Shown here in pieces: positions 1 through 10,556 of a stretch of DNA of 64,000 bases. Numbering within the stretch: position 1 is the first letter of the stretch; each line of letters opens with the position of its first letter. Below the pieces are notes generated by a model. It saw only the letters and a list, made by a program, of their open reading frames with translations, ran no database searches and was not told the origin of the DNA. The stretch is from Melitaea cinxia (Eukaryota; Arthropoda; Insecta; Lepidoptera; Nymphalidae), in the NCBI RefSeq assembly GCF_905220565.1, contig NC_059404.1:7468472-7532471 (forward strand), given 5' to 3'. Both the position numbers and the translations under genes were made by a program.

Positions 1-99
1 ACACACATATAGTGGCGACCAGTGCACTGGCCAAATCTGTTCGTATATCTATGCTGCACTACCCGATGCTCCAACCGAAGTAGACTCCGTTCTCGTTTG

Positions 100-1417
100 C
101 TAGCAAACACTATTATTAGTGATATCTATCACCTTCCTTTTAAAACACAACTTGCTTGAGCAAAATAAATCGCCCTTACTGAACTTTGCGTTATATGTTC
201 GGGGCAACCTAGCCATAACTGTGTTAGATGCGTTGTTAGTGCGGCGTAGAGGCACGTTTAAAAGTGGAGTGTGACGTGTTCTACGCCTGGGAACGCAGAA
301 AGCCACTTCATGCAGCAAACTTGAGCAATCTACTCTGCCCCGAACAATATCGAACAGGAAGCTCACGTCAAGTAAGTCACGTCTCTCTTTCAAAGCTAAT
401 GGCTTATTATCGCGACAAGCTAGTTGGTATGATTCGCTTGACTGACGACTCCGGTACGAAATGTGTCTTATAAAGATTTTTTTGTATGCGCTCGAAGCGT
501 TCGTTATAAACATTGTATTGAGGGGACCAAATTTGACTAGCGTATTCTAGCAGACTACGCACATATGCAAAATATACAACCTTCAAGGACACTATATCCT
601 TAAATGTCTTGCAGGCACGCAAGACGAATCCCAGATTTTTATATGCCTTTTTTGTGACTAAGTCAATATGATCAGCAAATGTCATTTTGCTATCGAAGTA
701 AACTCCTAGATCACGAATCATATTGACTCTTTCGATGTGAACACCATTAAAGGAATACGAATGTATAATGGAGTTCATTTTGCGAGTGATAGATATGCAC
801 TGACATTTTTTGGCATTCACCGTTATCTTATTAGTTAAGTAATAATTATACAAAACGTCCAGTTCAGCCTGCATCGTGTAACAATCATTGATGTTATCGA
901 TTCTCAAAAATACCTTTTTATCATCTGCATACATCAGATGCTTAGCGTGCGACAGACAATTAGGCAAGTCGTAAATGTATGCATTGTAGAAAAGAGGTCC
1001 CAAGTGCGAACCTCGGGGGATGCCAGATGGTATTTCTATGTAATCTGACCTGAATCCGCCCACCACAACCGCCTAGGAACGCTTGCTTAGGTAAGATTCT
1101 GTCCATCTTAGAAGGTGCCCGTGTATGCCAAGTTTCTTTAATTTGCTTAAGAGTATGGAGTGATCTACCCGGTCAAACGTCTTCTCAAAGTCCGTGTAGA
1201 TCACATCCACCTGCCCACCATGTTCCATGTTACTGATTACATAATCTGAGAAATACGCCAGATTAGTAACTGTTGATCGCTTTCTAAGTAAACCGTGTTG
1301 GTTTTCGGGTATTTGTTGAGCTATTATGGGGTAAATATTGTTATAGACAATTTTTTCAAAAACCTTGCCTGTTGTATTGAGTAACGAGATTTCCTGAGAT
1401 TGCTTTGTAATTTTCAA
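100..1417 (-). pseudogene. LINE-A ORF2, reverse transcriptase and C-terminal part (broken)
   Basis: This would copy the element RNA into DNA at a nicked target. The piece at 1417-1073 carries the early RT blocks: 'SLLNTTGKVFEK', 'NQHGLLRKRST' and 'DFEKTFDRVDH', the last being the catalytic motif A. After a break, 1066-407 continues with 'SGIPRGSHLGPLFYNAYI' (motif B, normally G-x-PQGS) and 'LMYADDKKVF' (the YADD catalytic motif C), then the thumb-like 'LEYASQIWSPQYN'. A frameshift near 490-510 moves into 513-100, whose 'ALKERRDLLDVSFLFDIVRGRVDC' and 'FCVPRRRTRHTPLL' are typical of the CR1/Jockey ORF2 C-terminus. The catalytic residues are still visible, but the frame is interrupted at about 1070 and 500, so no functional enzyme is made. 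Confidence 0.85.
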
Positions 1418-1504
1418 CTTTGATTTTAGAGCCCTTTTTATGGATGGGTACGATGAGAGCTTTTTTTCATATATTAGGAAAGACGCCTTCCTTTAAAGAA
1501 GAAT

Positions 1505-2890
1505 TTAAAATATAAGTAATAGGGACTGCGAGAACTTTTGCACATTTGACCCATAATATTGGAGGGTCCCGTCACAGCCAGCGCCTTTATTAATGTCTAA
1601 AGATTTAAAATGATTTTCCACTACACTATCTGGTATGGTGAATTGAGATAATGAGTTCAAAGAGGCACTCTCAGTTGAATTTTGAAAATCAGGGTTGAAT
1701 GGGGCGCTGAATACGCTACGGAAGAAATCGTTAAAGGCGTTATAGATTGAAGTTTCATCCGTATAACTTATATCTTTATATAACAATCGTCTAGGGTAAT
1801 TGGACACGCGTGGCAAGGATTTCAGATATGACCAGAAGATTTTGGGACTCTTTTTAAGCGCACTTCTGTATTTGCAACGTATGCATCGTAGCATGCATCT
1901 TTGCACACGTTTTTGTCTATCGCGTAATAAACAGAATTCATCATAATCTAGCATATTGTGAATTTTTTCTATCTCTTATGTGCTTTAAGCTTTTCTTTAA
2001 TGATTTTGATTAAAGCTGGACTGTACCAGTTACGGGGTATTTGTTATTTGAAGAATATTTTTTATTGAGTGGAATATGTTTTTGAATAATATTATAAAGA
2101 GTTGTATAAAATATAGTAGTGGCGTTTTCTACAGTTTGTGAATGAAACAGTGCCTGCCAGTTGCAATCGCTAAGAGAATCAATTACACTCTTATAATCAC
2201 TCTTTCTGAAGTTATATCTAGGTGAAACGATTTCTTTAAATGGTGGTATGGATATGTCAAGAATTTCAATATAGAATGGACGATTAGCGATATCTAATTT
2301 ACAAAGGGGATGTTTACAAGCGCTTATCTCCAAGGGCAAGTCAGAAAATTCAAGATCAAGTGTGTTGCCAGCGTGATTTTTTAAGATGTTGTACTGATTT
2401 AGGTTCAAAAAACTTGAACTTTCCGCAAGAAAAATACTAGCGCTCTGTACGTTCGGGCTACCATATTTTGTATGATGCGGTCCATTTCGGTCCCATTTGA
2501 ATACACGGTAAATTAAAATCCCAAATTACTAGAAAGTGATTATCGGTTTTGATGAAATGCTCCATTAAATTAACCATGTAGTGAATATCAATCGGAACTT
2601 TTAAAGAATCAGGAGGTATATAAACAGTCAACAAATAAAGGTCATTACGCGATAAGAGCTTGTGGACAGGTATTTTTACTACAATTATTTCTGTGGCATG
2701 GGAGTCAACAAGATCCATCTGCACAGCTTCTAGTTCACGGCGGACCAGAATCATTACCCCCCCCCCCACCTGACTCTTTATTCTAGTATTACATAAATGC
2801 GATTTATCTTCGTAAATAATAATATTTTTATCAAACGACTTGCGATAGTTATCCTCCGTCGACGCACAATAATGCGCGAATGGACATGCA
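1505..2890 (-). pseudogene. LINE-A ORF2, APE-type endonuclease and linker (broken)
   Basis: The minus-strand frames at 2769-2458, 2408-2010 and 1954-1505 form the N-terminal part of the same ORF2. 'VGGGVMILVRREL' and 'LLTVYIPPDS' are typical of the endonuclease that nicks the target for target-primed reverse transcription. The usual GDFN catalytic block reads 'IWDFNLPCIQ', so the glycine is lost. Reading continues upstream to about 2890 through a G homopolymer (plus-strand C-run at 2758-2768). 'NQYNILKNHAGNTLDLEFSDLP' belongs to the late endonuclease region. The 1954-1505 frame covers the linker before the RT, with 'YRSALKKSPKIFWSYLKSL'. Several frame changes show decay. The first endonuclease blocks, upstream of 2890, are not recognisable. 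Confidence 0.75.
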
Positions 2891-3116
2891 CATTAGCTAT
2901 GAGCTCGCAGTTAGATGACACAGAGTAATGTTGATCATAGAGGTAACAATAAAAATGTACATGAATCGTTATGATAACATCCTTGAATTTAAACTTAAAA
3001 GATTTAGGGTTATGGAGAATTAAAATATTAAAATGTTTGTTGTTTGAAAATAAAATAAAAAGAACTGAGCACGAAAATTAAAGTTAAAGTACTAATTACT
3101 AGTTGAGCACTAATCT

Positions 3117-3431
3117 TCACACAATCCTCCTTAGATCCTCTTCTGTGGATATTAGAATTGGGGGTGATGTATTTCCTTTGCGGACAAAAATTCTTCCGTT
3201 TTTTGTCCAAGTATAGAGGAATTCACGTTTTTTAGCAGTATCCTTAGCTTTCTTTAAAAGTTGTTTATTTTGCACAGTCAGGTGTTCATGTATATAAAAG
3301 GCGGTGTGGACCACACCGCCTTTTAGGTTGATATCAGTAGTGGTAATGCGGCGTTTTCGTAATGCAGATAACAAGTTGTCTTTCAGCAATCTTGTTCTTA
3401 ACTTTGCAACTATGACTTTCGTAACATTCAC
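3117..3431 (-). pseudogene. LINE-A ORF1 fragment with baculovirus-FP-like C-terminal domain
   Basis: About 104 codons, ending with 'LRTRLLKDNLLSALRKRR', 'IHEHLTVQNKQLLKKAKD' and 'LYTWTKNGRIFVRK', then 'ISTEEDLRRIV'. This pattern is that of the FP25-like C-terminal domain found in ORF1 proteins of many insect LINEs, which bind the element RNA. It lies directly upstream of the ORF2 fragments on the same strand, as expected of ORF1. The N-terminal half is missing: LINE-B interrupts the element at 3443, and a stop codon lies just upstream in the same frame. The resemblance to a baculovirus protein is one of domain family and does not imply a virus here. Confidence 0.75.
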
Positions 3432-3732
3432 AAATCAATGTTTAAAAAATTTAAAATTACACAATTTATTTTTATTTTATATTTATTTTGGGAGGAACAA
3501 CAGCTGTGAAATACAATATACAAAATGATATAGAAATAAAAAGCTACCAATAGTTCCCCACTGGTAGTCAAAGAATAAGGAAGTATAAAAAAGAAATCTT
3601 ACGCTACATATTAGCCGTAGTAACAAGAACACGTAAAGATTACAAAATGTGGTTAGTGAAATGATGTAAGTAAACAGAGTTAGGTGCAGTCAAACTTTAG
3701 ATACAATTATAAAACTATACATATATACAATT

Positions 3733-4311
3733 GCTGTGGGGTAACGGCAGAATATAGCCTCCCCCACTTTTAGAATTGCCTGAGGTAGGATTGCGACTTT
3801 TGAAAAAAAATCGATTGACAAATAATCGCTTATCTTCTTTTAAAAATAAACCGATTAGTAGGAAATCAATTTTATTGTCAAATATTCATCAATAAGTAAA
3901 ATAATGCTGTGTGGTTGCGGCATTAAAGAATCTAGGCACCTTCTCTCTTCCAATGGGTGTCGTAAGAGGCTACTAAGGGATAACACAGTTCCACTACCAT
4001 CATGGAACTTAAAAAGCCGACCCATGGCGGGATAACCATGCAACTTTTTTTTTAACTGCTGGTTTTGAAATACATAGGTCGAAGACGGGCAGTAGCGTCT
4101 TCGGTGCGACAAAGCCAGCCCTGCGGTCACCAACCCGCCTGCCCAGCGTGGTGGCTATTGGCACAATGATCTTAGAAAGAAGAAAACGGTTTTTTTCTAA
4201 AATCATTGTATTGGCAAAACACATGAGTTCATGCCATTTTTGGAGTGAACTTGTGGAGGCCTATGTCCAGCAGTGGACTGTATTAGACTGAAGTGATGAT
4301 GTTGATGAGTG
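3733..4311 (+). mobile_element. RTE-derived short element, copy 1 (with duplicated head)
   Basis: Flanked by a perfect 14-bp target-site duplication ACATATATACAATT at 3719-3732 and 4312-4325. The main body (3906-4311) matches the family: a 5' region with the 'gtcgtaagagg' and 'gataaccat' blocks, the 'cccgcctgcccagcgtgg' block, then a 3' end with 'cagtggactg' and a GATGAT tail. Unusually, a second copy of the first ~45 bases of the family ('gctgtggggtaacggcagaa') sits at 3733-3780, followed by ~125 unrelated bases before the body starts. Because only one duplication encloses everything, this appears to have inserted as a single chimeric unit. Confidence 0.75.
4163..4208. mobile_element. 46-bp hairpin insertion with 7-bp duplication
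   Basis: Inside RTE-derived copy 1, a 46-bp segment with imperfect inverted ends ('caatgatcttagaaa' against 'tttctaaaatcattg') is flanked by TATTGGC at 4156-4162 and 4209-4215. All other copies of the family in this window lack it at this point. It is best read as a very small foldback/MITE-like insertion; no transposase source can be named. Confidence 0.55.
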
Positions 4312-4374
4312 ACATATATACAATTAAAAAACTATACAAGATAGACAATAATATATAATTGATATACAATTTTA

Positions 4375-4830
4375 GAATATGCATTAAATTTACTACCCGC
4401 CAGACAAATGAGTTTTGCATATAGTTTGTGGAAACTAGTGGTATGTGTATTATCGGGTTATTGCGAAAAAGTTTAGCAGGTACTCCTAAGGAGACTTTGG
4501 CTAAAAGATCAGGGCAATCTATTAAGTTACTTGTAAGTTTTAAAAATAGATTAAGTCACTAAGTTCACGTCTTATTTCAAGGGGGAGAATATGAAATTTT
4601 TTGCAAAGTTGTAGATAGTTCTTCGAGTTGTATGGCTGATTTGATTTGAAACAAATAAATTTTCTTTGTATGTTCTCAAGACGCACGATGTAAGTGTCAT
4701 ACCTACTTGGGGTTCTAGACCTCAGAGGCATACTCTAAATGACTTCGGATTAGTGAGCAGTATAATACTTGAATAGTTTTTATTTCATTGAAATCCACAG
4801 AAGTTCGCATGACGAATCCTAACATTATAG
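4375..4830 (-). pseudogene. LINE-B ORF2 C-terminal remnant
   Basis: Reading the minus strand from about 4830 gives 'VDFNEIKTIQVLYCSLIRSH' then 'LEYASEV', stop, 'NPK', and after a frame change 'YDTYIVRLENIQRKFICF', 'LPLEIRRELSDLIYF' and 'DCPDLLAKVSLGVPAK'. This is the post-RT region of a CR1/Jockey ORF2, homologous in layout to the LINE-A region at 620-100 but clearly diverged from it. It holds at least two stops and a frameshift, so it is non-functional. Confidence 0.75.
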
Positions 4831-4907
4831 GTTATAGGTTATACATGTATAGGTTATACGTATCCAAAAAAAACAATTTCATGTTGTAACATTCACAAAT
4901 CAATGTT

Positions 4908-5600
4908 AAAATTTTTTCGATTGCTCACAAGAATGTCTTCATCTCGAGATTCAGTATTGGAGGCATCAATTCGATTTGCCGCCATTCGATTACCCGAGGC
5001 GGAGTGTTAGCTTGATCCATTGGCCAGACGTCTGGCGTGCTAACGCGGTAAGGGCAAAACAAATAAAAGCACATTTACCAACCGATTAATATTCGACGGA
5101 CCACGGTCTGGGCTCCCTGACCACATCGTTAGTTTAACCTCTTCTGTCAATTTGATTTCCGACCTCAGGGTATGTAATTTCCATTATGGAGGCGAAACGC
5201 TTTGTTTGTCGACGTGCGGAGTAATAAAACTCATGTATCTATTTTATCTATTAGCTAAGAAACTAACACTCTTAATTTTAAGAAAATAATAATATTAGAA
5301 AAATACATTATTTTATTAATTCGGTGTGGCCACATCTATCACGTCGGGGTCAACAGTTTGGCGAAGCGTGTGAAACGTAGTGTGAAGAATCGCGTCCGCC
5401 ATCGAAAAGGGAGGATCCTCCAACCAGACGGGTGTTGTGTCTGGCGGGCTAACGCCCCGACGTTTGTTGTCGGGATCTTGTATATATACTTAATCACTTT
5501 GAAAACTCTGATAGCGCGATGTAGCATACGTCAGTTTTTCTCTAATTACGTAGTTTGTAGTCGTTCGTATTTCGCGCGATAGATGTCGCCACACCGGTAA
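4908..5600. other. No recognisable gene; possible 5' remains of LINE-A
   Basis: About 700 bases with several G+C-richer patches (4975-5050, 5330-5480). A minus-strand frame runs from about 5010 to the LINE-B junction without a recognised domain. Two patches share a 'ctggcg(t/g)gctaacgc' block (5031 and 5440), hinting at an internal repeat. It could be the LINE-A 5' region or unrelated sequence. Confidence 0.3.
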
Positions 5601-5888
5601 TCTATAATATAAAAATGAGTCGCTGAATGTGTTTCTAAGCGCAAAACTCGAGAACGGTTGGACCGATTTCGCTAATTCTTTTTTTAAAATATTCCTTGAA
5701 GTACGACGATGGTTCTTACGGAGAGAAAAATTCAAAAAAAAAATTAAATTTCCTGAAAAAGTCTAAACTAAACACTTTTCTATACTCCCATACAAAAGAT
5801 TTGTGATAATACTTAAAAGTCAATTTGAACTTTAATACCATACGATAAAGTTTGTGTTAGGCGATACGTAGTTTGCCGGGTCAGCTAG
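5601..5888 (+). mobile_element. Non-autonomous Helitron
   Basis: Begins TCTATAATATAA and ends GCTAG, with A immediately before and T immediately after, as expected of Helitron insertion between A and T with TC...CTRR ends. The interior has the lepidopteran Helitron-type block 'gagaacggttggaccgattt'. It is 288 bp with no Rep/helicase coding, so it depends on proteins encoded elsewhere. Confidence 0.7.
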
Positions 5889-6474
5889 TGTTATTATATT
5901 TATGTATTCAGATTTTTTGAGATATCTTAGTTAATAGTTTCATTTGGAAGTGTAATTTTAAAATGTTGCTACATTAGTAAATATCAATGAAAAAACATTG
6001 AAAAGAAAAATTTTGCATATTTATATAGATATGGGTATGCTAGTACAAATACTCCTATGTATATACTCGTACATAGAAAGTTATTTGTAAGTTTTCGAAT
6101 CAGTTTGAACTTTGTAGTATGTTAGTAGTACCAAGATAAAATAACGAGTAAATGTTAATACTCTATAATATTCATCACAGGTATCAAACCGTAGTTAGTT
6201 TGTATGTTCACTATTACTGAGAGATAACATGCATCTGCGATAATTTTCCAACTCTCGTCTTAGTTTCAGTATCTAAATACCGCCCCGGGCAGACTCCTAT
6301 ACGTTTTGATATATAATTTACTTGCGATTTTCACTGATTCAACAAAGATCAAGGTAACATTATGTACTTTACAAACCCATAAATGAATACAAATGTCTTT
6401 ATCTTCAGTATATGGTTATGCTTTGTAAATTATTTTGTTAAAGAAAAAATAAATTATATCTGTAAAAATATTAT

Positions 6475-6815
6475 AAGCTGTATAGCTACGGCAGTAAAGA
6501 ATATAGCCACCCTCTCTCTTCCCGTGGGTGTCGTAAGAGGCGACTAAGGGATAACACAGTTCCACTACGACCTTGGAACTTAAAAAGCCGACCGATGGCG
6601 GAATAACCATCCAACAGCTGGCTTTGAAATACACAAACCGAAGGCGGGCAGCAGCGTCTTCGGGTGACAAAGCCAGCCTTGCGGTCACCAACCCGCCTGC
6701 CCAGCGTGGTGACTATGGACAACAGACATGAGTTCACGCCATTTTGGAGCGAACTTGTGGAGGCTTATGTCCAGCAGTGGACTGCGATAGGCTGAAGTGA
6801 TGATGATGATGATGA
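6475..6815 (+). mobile_element. RTE-derived short element, copy 2
   Basis: 341 bp flanked by a perfect 12-bp duplication TAAAAATATTAT (6463-6474 and 6816-6827). It has the full family structure: a head with 'gctacggcag', 'ttcccgtgggtgtcgtaaga', 'gccgaccgatggcgg', then 'cccagcgtggtgactatgg' joined directly to the 'catgagttcacgcc' hairpin segment, 'tatgtccagcagtggactg' and a (GAT)n tail. The small open frames on its minus strand are shadows. Confidence 0.85.
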
Positions 6816-6842
6816 TAAAAATATTATGCTCAAAGAAAAAAC

Positions 6843-7256
6843 AAGGTCGAGTGCGAGTTGGACTCGCGCACCGAGGGTTCCGTACAAAAATTATAGAAAA
6901 TATTTTATTCTATGAGGTAACAAAAAATTATGCTATTCTTTTTCTTTTATCTATGCTATAAGATGATCCTTCGTACCAAATTTCAAGATTCTGAGTTCAC
7001 GGGATATACCCTGTGGGATTTGATTTCTTTGCGAGTGTCGAAAATTTGCAGCATAAGCGGCTGTATCGTTTCGTTGCTTTGGCTTAGAAGTTTGATTTTT
7101 TCACAGCTCCAAGGGACAGTAGACTTAAGTATTTGATGTGAATATCAGCTTGATACCTCCACGCGTTCCTGAAAAAAGGGTTTTGACAGATAGACGGACA
7201 ACAAAGTAATCCTATAAGGGTTCCGTTTTTTCCTTTTGATGTATGGAACCCTAAAA
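6843..7256. repeat. Unclassified interspersed repeat with 'gggttccgt' ends
   Basis: Starts near 'aaggtcgagtgcgagttgg' and 'gagggttccgtac' and ends with 'aagggttccg' and 'tatggaaccctaaaaa', so short inverted motifs lie at the two ends. The type is familiar from lepidopteran genomes as a dispersed repeat, but I cannot assign it to a class. No coding potential. Confidence 0.45.
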
Positions 7257-10250
7257 ACGCGCTAAAAAAGAAAAATAAATTTACACATATTCATATTTAT
7301 AGGTTATCTAAAAAAGTATTAAGTGAAGAGCATTACAGGCAAGTTTACTACAGCACAAAATTACTAGTTTTCAGGGAATTCAAATCAAACTCGTCTCATT
7401 AGCTCGTACGGGAAAACTTGGATTAGTTGACCAACTTCTAGAAGTGGACCGGTCGGCATACATGACGCGCTGCGATAACTTTGGTTTGAAATTTTCTATT
7501 TAATTACTTTATAAAAATTTAAAAATCTTTAGGAGTTATGAATTATAAGAAAAGTCAAACTTCAACTTGTATTTTGATTATAAACATCAAACAGTTGATG
7601 AAGTTGTTTTATATTGCGTTAATATGGATGTCATTTAGTTTCTTTTACGTGTGGACATTGAAGGTCTTAGGGTCACATTAACAAAAGCGAACGCCTGCGA
7701 TTTTCCAACCGAGTTGTGTCGCTCTAGAGACATTCGTTATCTGCCTCAGCTTGCTTGGATTTATTGACTTTTTTCCTGCCTTAATTTCCAGAGATTCGGT
7801 CGAATGGACGAACGCTACCACCGGAACATTAACGTGGCCCCGGGGAAATATCGTTTGTGTTTCATAGTATTTTAAATTATCACTTACGTCCACCGTCTTA
7901 GTGAAAGTAATAGGTACAATTTGGGTATCGGAAGAAACTCACATTTTATACGTAATTAACTAAATGTAGATATTATCTAAGGTAAACTTAATGATACAAA
8001 AGGCGTTCTAATCCCATATTATAAAGTGGAATCTCGGGTCCGTAGGTCGAAACATTTGTTTAAAAAATTCAATGCCTTCTATAAAAAAAACTCTCGTTTT
8101 AAGAACGCAACGGCCTGCAAACATTCCCATTTTCCCTTAATAACATGAGAGAAATTGCTCGATTAGTGCAGAAGGGGATAGATCCGAGCTTTCGATTGCG
8201 ATACGTACCTAAATCCGAACTAAGCGTGCTCAGGTATTTTTAGTTTAATCTTATTTTACGTGAAAACATTTCGACTTAAATTCAAAATAGTTTGTTTGTT
8301 TTTTTAGCGATATGTTTTAAGGATATTATAAATTTTATACTTAGGTAGTTGGCCCCACGAATTTCGTACTGCCATATTTTTCTCGTGAATATATCATTTT
8401 TTTTTAACTTTGTTTATCATCGTTCGTCGTTTTGTATGCCGTCGTGCCATTTTCCCTGACAATAAAAATATACAAAAAATTATTATCTTATTTGGTGCAA
8501 CCGTTCGAAGGTTATGCATGTTTATACATTTCGGCGATTTATATTTAGATTTTGTTAAGCAAGCGGAATCCTGTTTTAGTTAAAGAGTTAATTACTGCTT
8601 TATGTGATCGGTGTGTATCATTTTTCGTCGAAGTACCTAAAGGATTTAAAATTCGATAAATGGAAGAATCTCACCGGATAGAGTGCTCAACAAGCTTTCC
8701 AGTTCTCTTTAAAAATTTAAATCCATCAATGTGACGATACCATTTTCCTTTTCTATAGCTGAGCGGTATTTGGTATAAAATGATTTTATAGTTTGTAGAT
8801 TAAATTTTTTTTTTGTTAAATTCTTAGATATGATTATATTGTTTCGTCTATTTTAAAGTTCATTTTTGATCGAATTTTGACCCATCTGAGATTTTTGGAA
8901 TTACCAATTCGTCCCATTGTCGTAGTGTCTATGAATTCAACTTTTTTATAATTTGAAATATTATCAATAAATTCAAAAAGTTTATGAGAAACTTAAAAGT
9001 TTTTAACCGATCAATACATTGTCATGCTTTGCATTCCAATCAATCTTGTTAAATTGTGAATGAATTAAAGCAAATTTATACAATTTCACGTCCCACGTTA
9101 TGTTTCATGACATCATTATGATATTTCGTAAAAATAATGGGAAGAAAATTTCCTGTGTATTTTTAACTTTCTGACTTTTATATTGCTTATTTTTCGAGTT
9201 GTAACTTTGTCTGTCAAGAAATTTTTTACTCATGCAGTATTTGTATTTTGTATTGCAGTTACCGAATAAATTATTGTAATTTACGTCCTCAATATCTGGG
9301 AAGATTTCCCATAAATTGAGGTAATAAGGTTTACTTTTGCTAGCAAAATAGATCTATGCAAAGAAACTCGAGTATTTTGAGCTAAAGTGTACATATATGA
9401 GACTAATTATAATATTGTTTTTCGCCGTTATTATGTATTAGAAATCTTTATATACATACTGATACATACACACACCGATACATCACATAGGTAATGTGCA
9501 TCTGAGACAACGTTCTACAGAGTCGAAATTAGCCGACTGTCTCTTTCCAAATGCCGATGGGCGTTATTTATGGCTGGGGACTATAGTTTTTATTAATTTA
9601 TTTGTAACGTTAAGAAAAGCATGCATTACATTACATTTACTTGCAAAAGTCCGTAGGCTTGTCTGCAAGTAAGAGTCTCACACATTTTATATAATACTTA
9701 TATATATTGCTATAACATTTACAATTACAATAGTTACAGTTATGTTTTTAATGTCACTTGTTGTGATTTAATGCTAAGAATAAAAAAAAAAGAAACAAAA
9801 TAATATAAATGACGTATATTTGTTCAAATGAAATGATTTAAAAAAAATGTTATTCCTGTTTGAAAGTCGAAGTATTTTTTATATTCACAGAAAATGCAGG
9901 TATTTGATGAATTATACTATACGGGCTAACTTAAACAATATGGTTAAATTACACCTAACATAAATTAAATTGTGAAAAAATAATGTGAGAAGAACACAAT
10001 TACAATAACTACTTCACACACTACATCAGTGTAATCTTATATATGATCAATTTGTTAAAATTTAATTTTATTTTTAATTATTTAGGCGAGTGCCAAAATC
10101 TGTGCTGACAAGCGCACGCTTTAACTTACTGACAGCTAGGGTTACCATCTCTCGGAAAAATCAACCGGCAGTATTTTTTTCGATTAAACATTTCAAACGT
10201 GTGCTAGAAAATAAACTATTAATGTAGTCTACGGCGAAATACCTAGGCCT
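7257..10250. other. Gene-poor AT-rich stretch
   Basis: No recognisable gene, RNA or repeat family apart from one unassigned reading frame (7678-7893, minus). Composition is strongly AT with many short homopolymers. Confidence 0.4.
7678..7893 (-). CDS. Unassigned 71-codon reading frame (possible exon)
   Basis: I do not recognise this protein. The frame starts 'MDVSDNLKYYETQTIF' and ends 'LGWKIAGVRFC'. It stands out because it has higher G+C and mixed amino-acid composition in an otherwise AT-rich desert, unlike the K/N/I/F-rich chance frames nearby. No domain, signal peptide or membrane segment is visible. It could be a terminal exon of a host gene on the minus strand, a relic of a mobile element, or chance. 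Confidence 0.2.
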   Translation of the reverse strand: MDVSDNLKYYETQTIFPRGHVNVPVVAFVHSTESLEIKAGKKSINPSKLRQITNVSRATQLGWKIAGVRFC

Positions 10251-10253
10251 ACG

Positions 10254-10556
10254 CTACGCTTCAGCTTGTAATATCCCACTGCTGGGCATAGGCCTCTTTC
10301 TCCATATAGGAGAAGGATCAGAGCTTAATCCATCACGCTGATCCAATGTGGGTTGGCAGATATATTCCCTATTATGAGTAACGATCGCTATCAGGTGTAC
10401 GTGATAATAACTGGGATCAACCACAAGGACAGATATCCAAACCGGAAAGAAGTATTTGTACAAATACAAATATCTACTCCGGGCGGGAATCGAACCCAAG
10501 ACCGTCGGTGTTTAGGCGCCGCCGACACGGCAAACGCACCATTACACCAGAGCGGT
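10254..10556 (-). mobile_element. tRNA-derived SINE-2, copy 1
   Basis: On the minus strand the head reads as a tRNA-like Pol III promoter: A box TGGTGTAATGG (10549-10539) and B box GGTTCGATTCC (10496-10486), both perfect matches to consensus. After this come a 'tttgtacaaatac' block, a middle section and a tail containing 'cccactgctgggcataggc' on the plus strand. The head is not a working tRNA gene: no clean acceptor stem follows. Four copies of this family lie in the window, all on the minus strand. Confidence 0.75.

Larger units (their letters stand above)
3443..4885 (-). mobile_element. LINE-B: 5'-truncated CR1-like LINE inserted in LINE-A
   Basis: The segment is bounded by a perfect 22-bp direct repeat (3421-3442 and 4886-4907), the mark of target-primed insertion. 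Its only coding remains are the end of an ORF2 on the minus strand (4830-4375), placing its 3' end at the left, where an AT-rich tail meets the repeat. It is 5'-truncated, as most LINE copies are. A later RTE-derived insertion (3733-4311) sits in its 3' untranslated part. Confidence 0.75.
80..5010 (-). mobile_element. LINE-A: decayed CR1/Jockey-group non-LTR retrotransposon, interrupted
   Basis: On the minus strand, fragments appear in the order expected of a two-ORF LINE: an FP-like ORF1 domain (3431-3117), an endonuclease with linker (2890-1505), reverse transcriptase (1417-407) and the ORF2 C-terminus (513-100). Frameshifts and stops break it into at least six reading frames, so it is an old inactive copy. 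It is split by LINE-B (3443-4885), which is flanked by a 22-bp direct repeat of LINE-A sequence (3421-3442 and 4886-4907). The 5' boundary is uncertain: sequence right of 4907 can be read on the minus strand for about 30 codons but has no recognisable domain. The clade assignment (CR1 versus Jockey) is inferred from the ORF1 domain and the RT/C-terminal style. Confidence 0.75.

Noticed and set aside
3117..3431. Integrated baculovirus gene
   Set aside because: The FP-like domain is common in insect LINE ORF1 proteins and here lies in order with LINE endonuclease and RT on the same strand.
10480..10556. True tRNA gene
   Set aside because: A and B boxes are present but there is no complete cloverleaf or acceptor stem, and several copies continue into a common SINE body.
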